Below, one piece after another: positions 63,280 to 64,000 of a DNA stretch of 64,000 nucleotides. Positions within the stretch are counted from its first letter, which is position 1, and every line of letters starts with the position of its first letter. A program made the position numbers and the translations under genes. Under the pieces are notes generated by a model. It was given only the letters and a program-made list of their open reading frames with translations. It ran no database searches and had not been told where the DNA came from. Origin of the DNA: Gliomastix tumulicola (taxonomy: Eukaryota; Ascomycota; Sordariomycetes; Hypocreales; Bionectriaceae); NCBI GenBank assembly GCA_001599755.1, contig BCHX01000007.1, forward strand, positions 2,542,001-2,606,000. Reading direction: 5' to 3'.

Positions 63280-64000
63280 GGGAGGGACGTCAAACGTCGC
63301 TCTGGCCAACAGGAAGGACACATTTCGCCCCCTTCGCCTGCGGTCCGCCCCTTCGAGAGGGCAAGGCACCCTGGACATCAGGCAAAGCAGACGTCTCAGG
63401 GGACGATAATATAATAACGAAGCAAATTAGCCAAGAGCGGGCGGTCAACAAGCGGTAAAATATAAATGCATGTTTCGTTTCCCATGCGCGCAAGGCATTA
63501 GACATTAGACATTATCCCAGGGCAACGGGCGATGCTGGTTGAAACAGCCTATTGTTTTGGACTCACGGCTGCGGCCAATAAGTACTAGTATTATGAGACG
63601 GCCCCCAGACAGGGCTGAGACCCCGACATTTGGCACGGGCTGAAGCCGACCGAGAGGAATGAACAGACAATTTCTGTCGATGCATGCCTCATCCGTCGCT
63701 GTGCTTCTGGTGAATCGTAGATTGGGACTCCAGCGAAGCACAGGTGCTGGCGGTGAGAGGTAGGGCTGAGGCCAGGCCAGCCAACCAGCGTCGCCAGATG
63801 GAGGGATGCAGCCGATGGATCGTGTAATTTCCGACGCATTAGCGACTCGCACGGTTGGGCTTGGACAGTGGGCGTGATTGGGCGTCTCGTACAGGCGCGC
63901 GAGTCGAGACAATGCACTCATTTCCTTGGACACGGTGTGGGAGAATCTGGTGAGAGAGCAGCAAAGAGAGAGACAGAGGAGACTTAATGTGGCGCTTCGC
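63280..64000. other. Window end, non-coding
   Basis: This is the 3' flank of the anoctamin. Minus-strand frames here are short and show no domain. I see no supported gene. Confidence 0.4.

Overview
The window looks like nuclear DNA of a filamentous ascomycete (Pezizomycotina, most likely a Sordariomycete). The signs are short GT-AG introns of about 45-160 bp, GC-rich codon third positions, and typical fungal families: Zn2Cys6 regulator, NACHT-WD receptor, NRPS-like reductase, 2EXR and F-box-type proteins, an NLP-type protein, and an Ist2-like anoctamin. Two ambiguous bases (38851 and 38877) show it is an assembled contig. I rebuilt exon-intron structures by eye from splice signals and reading frames. 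No tRNA, rRNA or CRISPR was recognised.

Left part (1-12.3 kb): a Zn2Cys6 transcription factor truncated by the window edge is divergently paired with a CYP504-like P450. Next come a very large NOD-like receptor (alpha/beta hydrolase, NACHT, WD-like repeats), a divergent kinase-like gene on the opposite strand, and an 86-residue cysteine-rich protein.

Metabolic part (12.7-39.5 kb): this holds a single-exon P450 with an altered I-helix, a single-pass cysteine-rich membrane protein, a stand-alone EgtD-type N-methyltransferase with a structured, repeated 3' region, and an adenylation-thiolation-reductase enzyme. A minus-strand run of three secreted carbohydrate-related proteins follows: SMP-30 lactonohydrolase, six-hairpin glycosidase and aldose 1-epimerase. 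An NADPH-type reductase, a short fungal-specific transcription factor and a small EthD-like protein come last. Some of these could form a small biosynthetic cluster, but that is inference from proximity. Long gene-poor stretches at 18.3-22.2 kb and 36.2-39.0 kb hold AT-rich and degenerate-repeat DNA that may be transposon or minisatellite relics.

Right part (39.8-63.3 kb): two related F-box-like proteins flank a small membrane protein. They are followed by a GPI-type Ser/Thr-rich wall protein, a GNAT acetyltransferase and an FtsJ/Trm7-type RNA methyltransferase. A 2EXR protein, a GH5 sterylglucosidase-like enzyme, a SIRT5-like sirtuin behind a microsatellite-rich leader, a secreted NLP-family protein and an Ist2-like anoctamin complete the window. 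The enzymes here are largely housekeeping, and their order gives no evidence of co-function.
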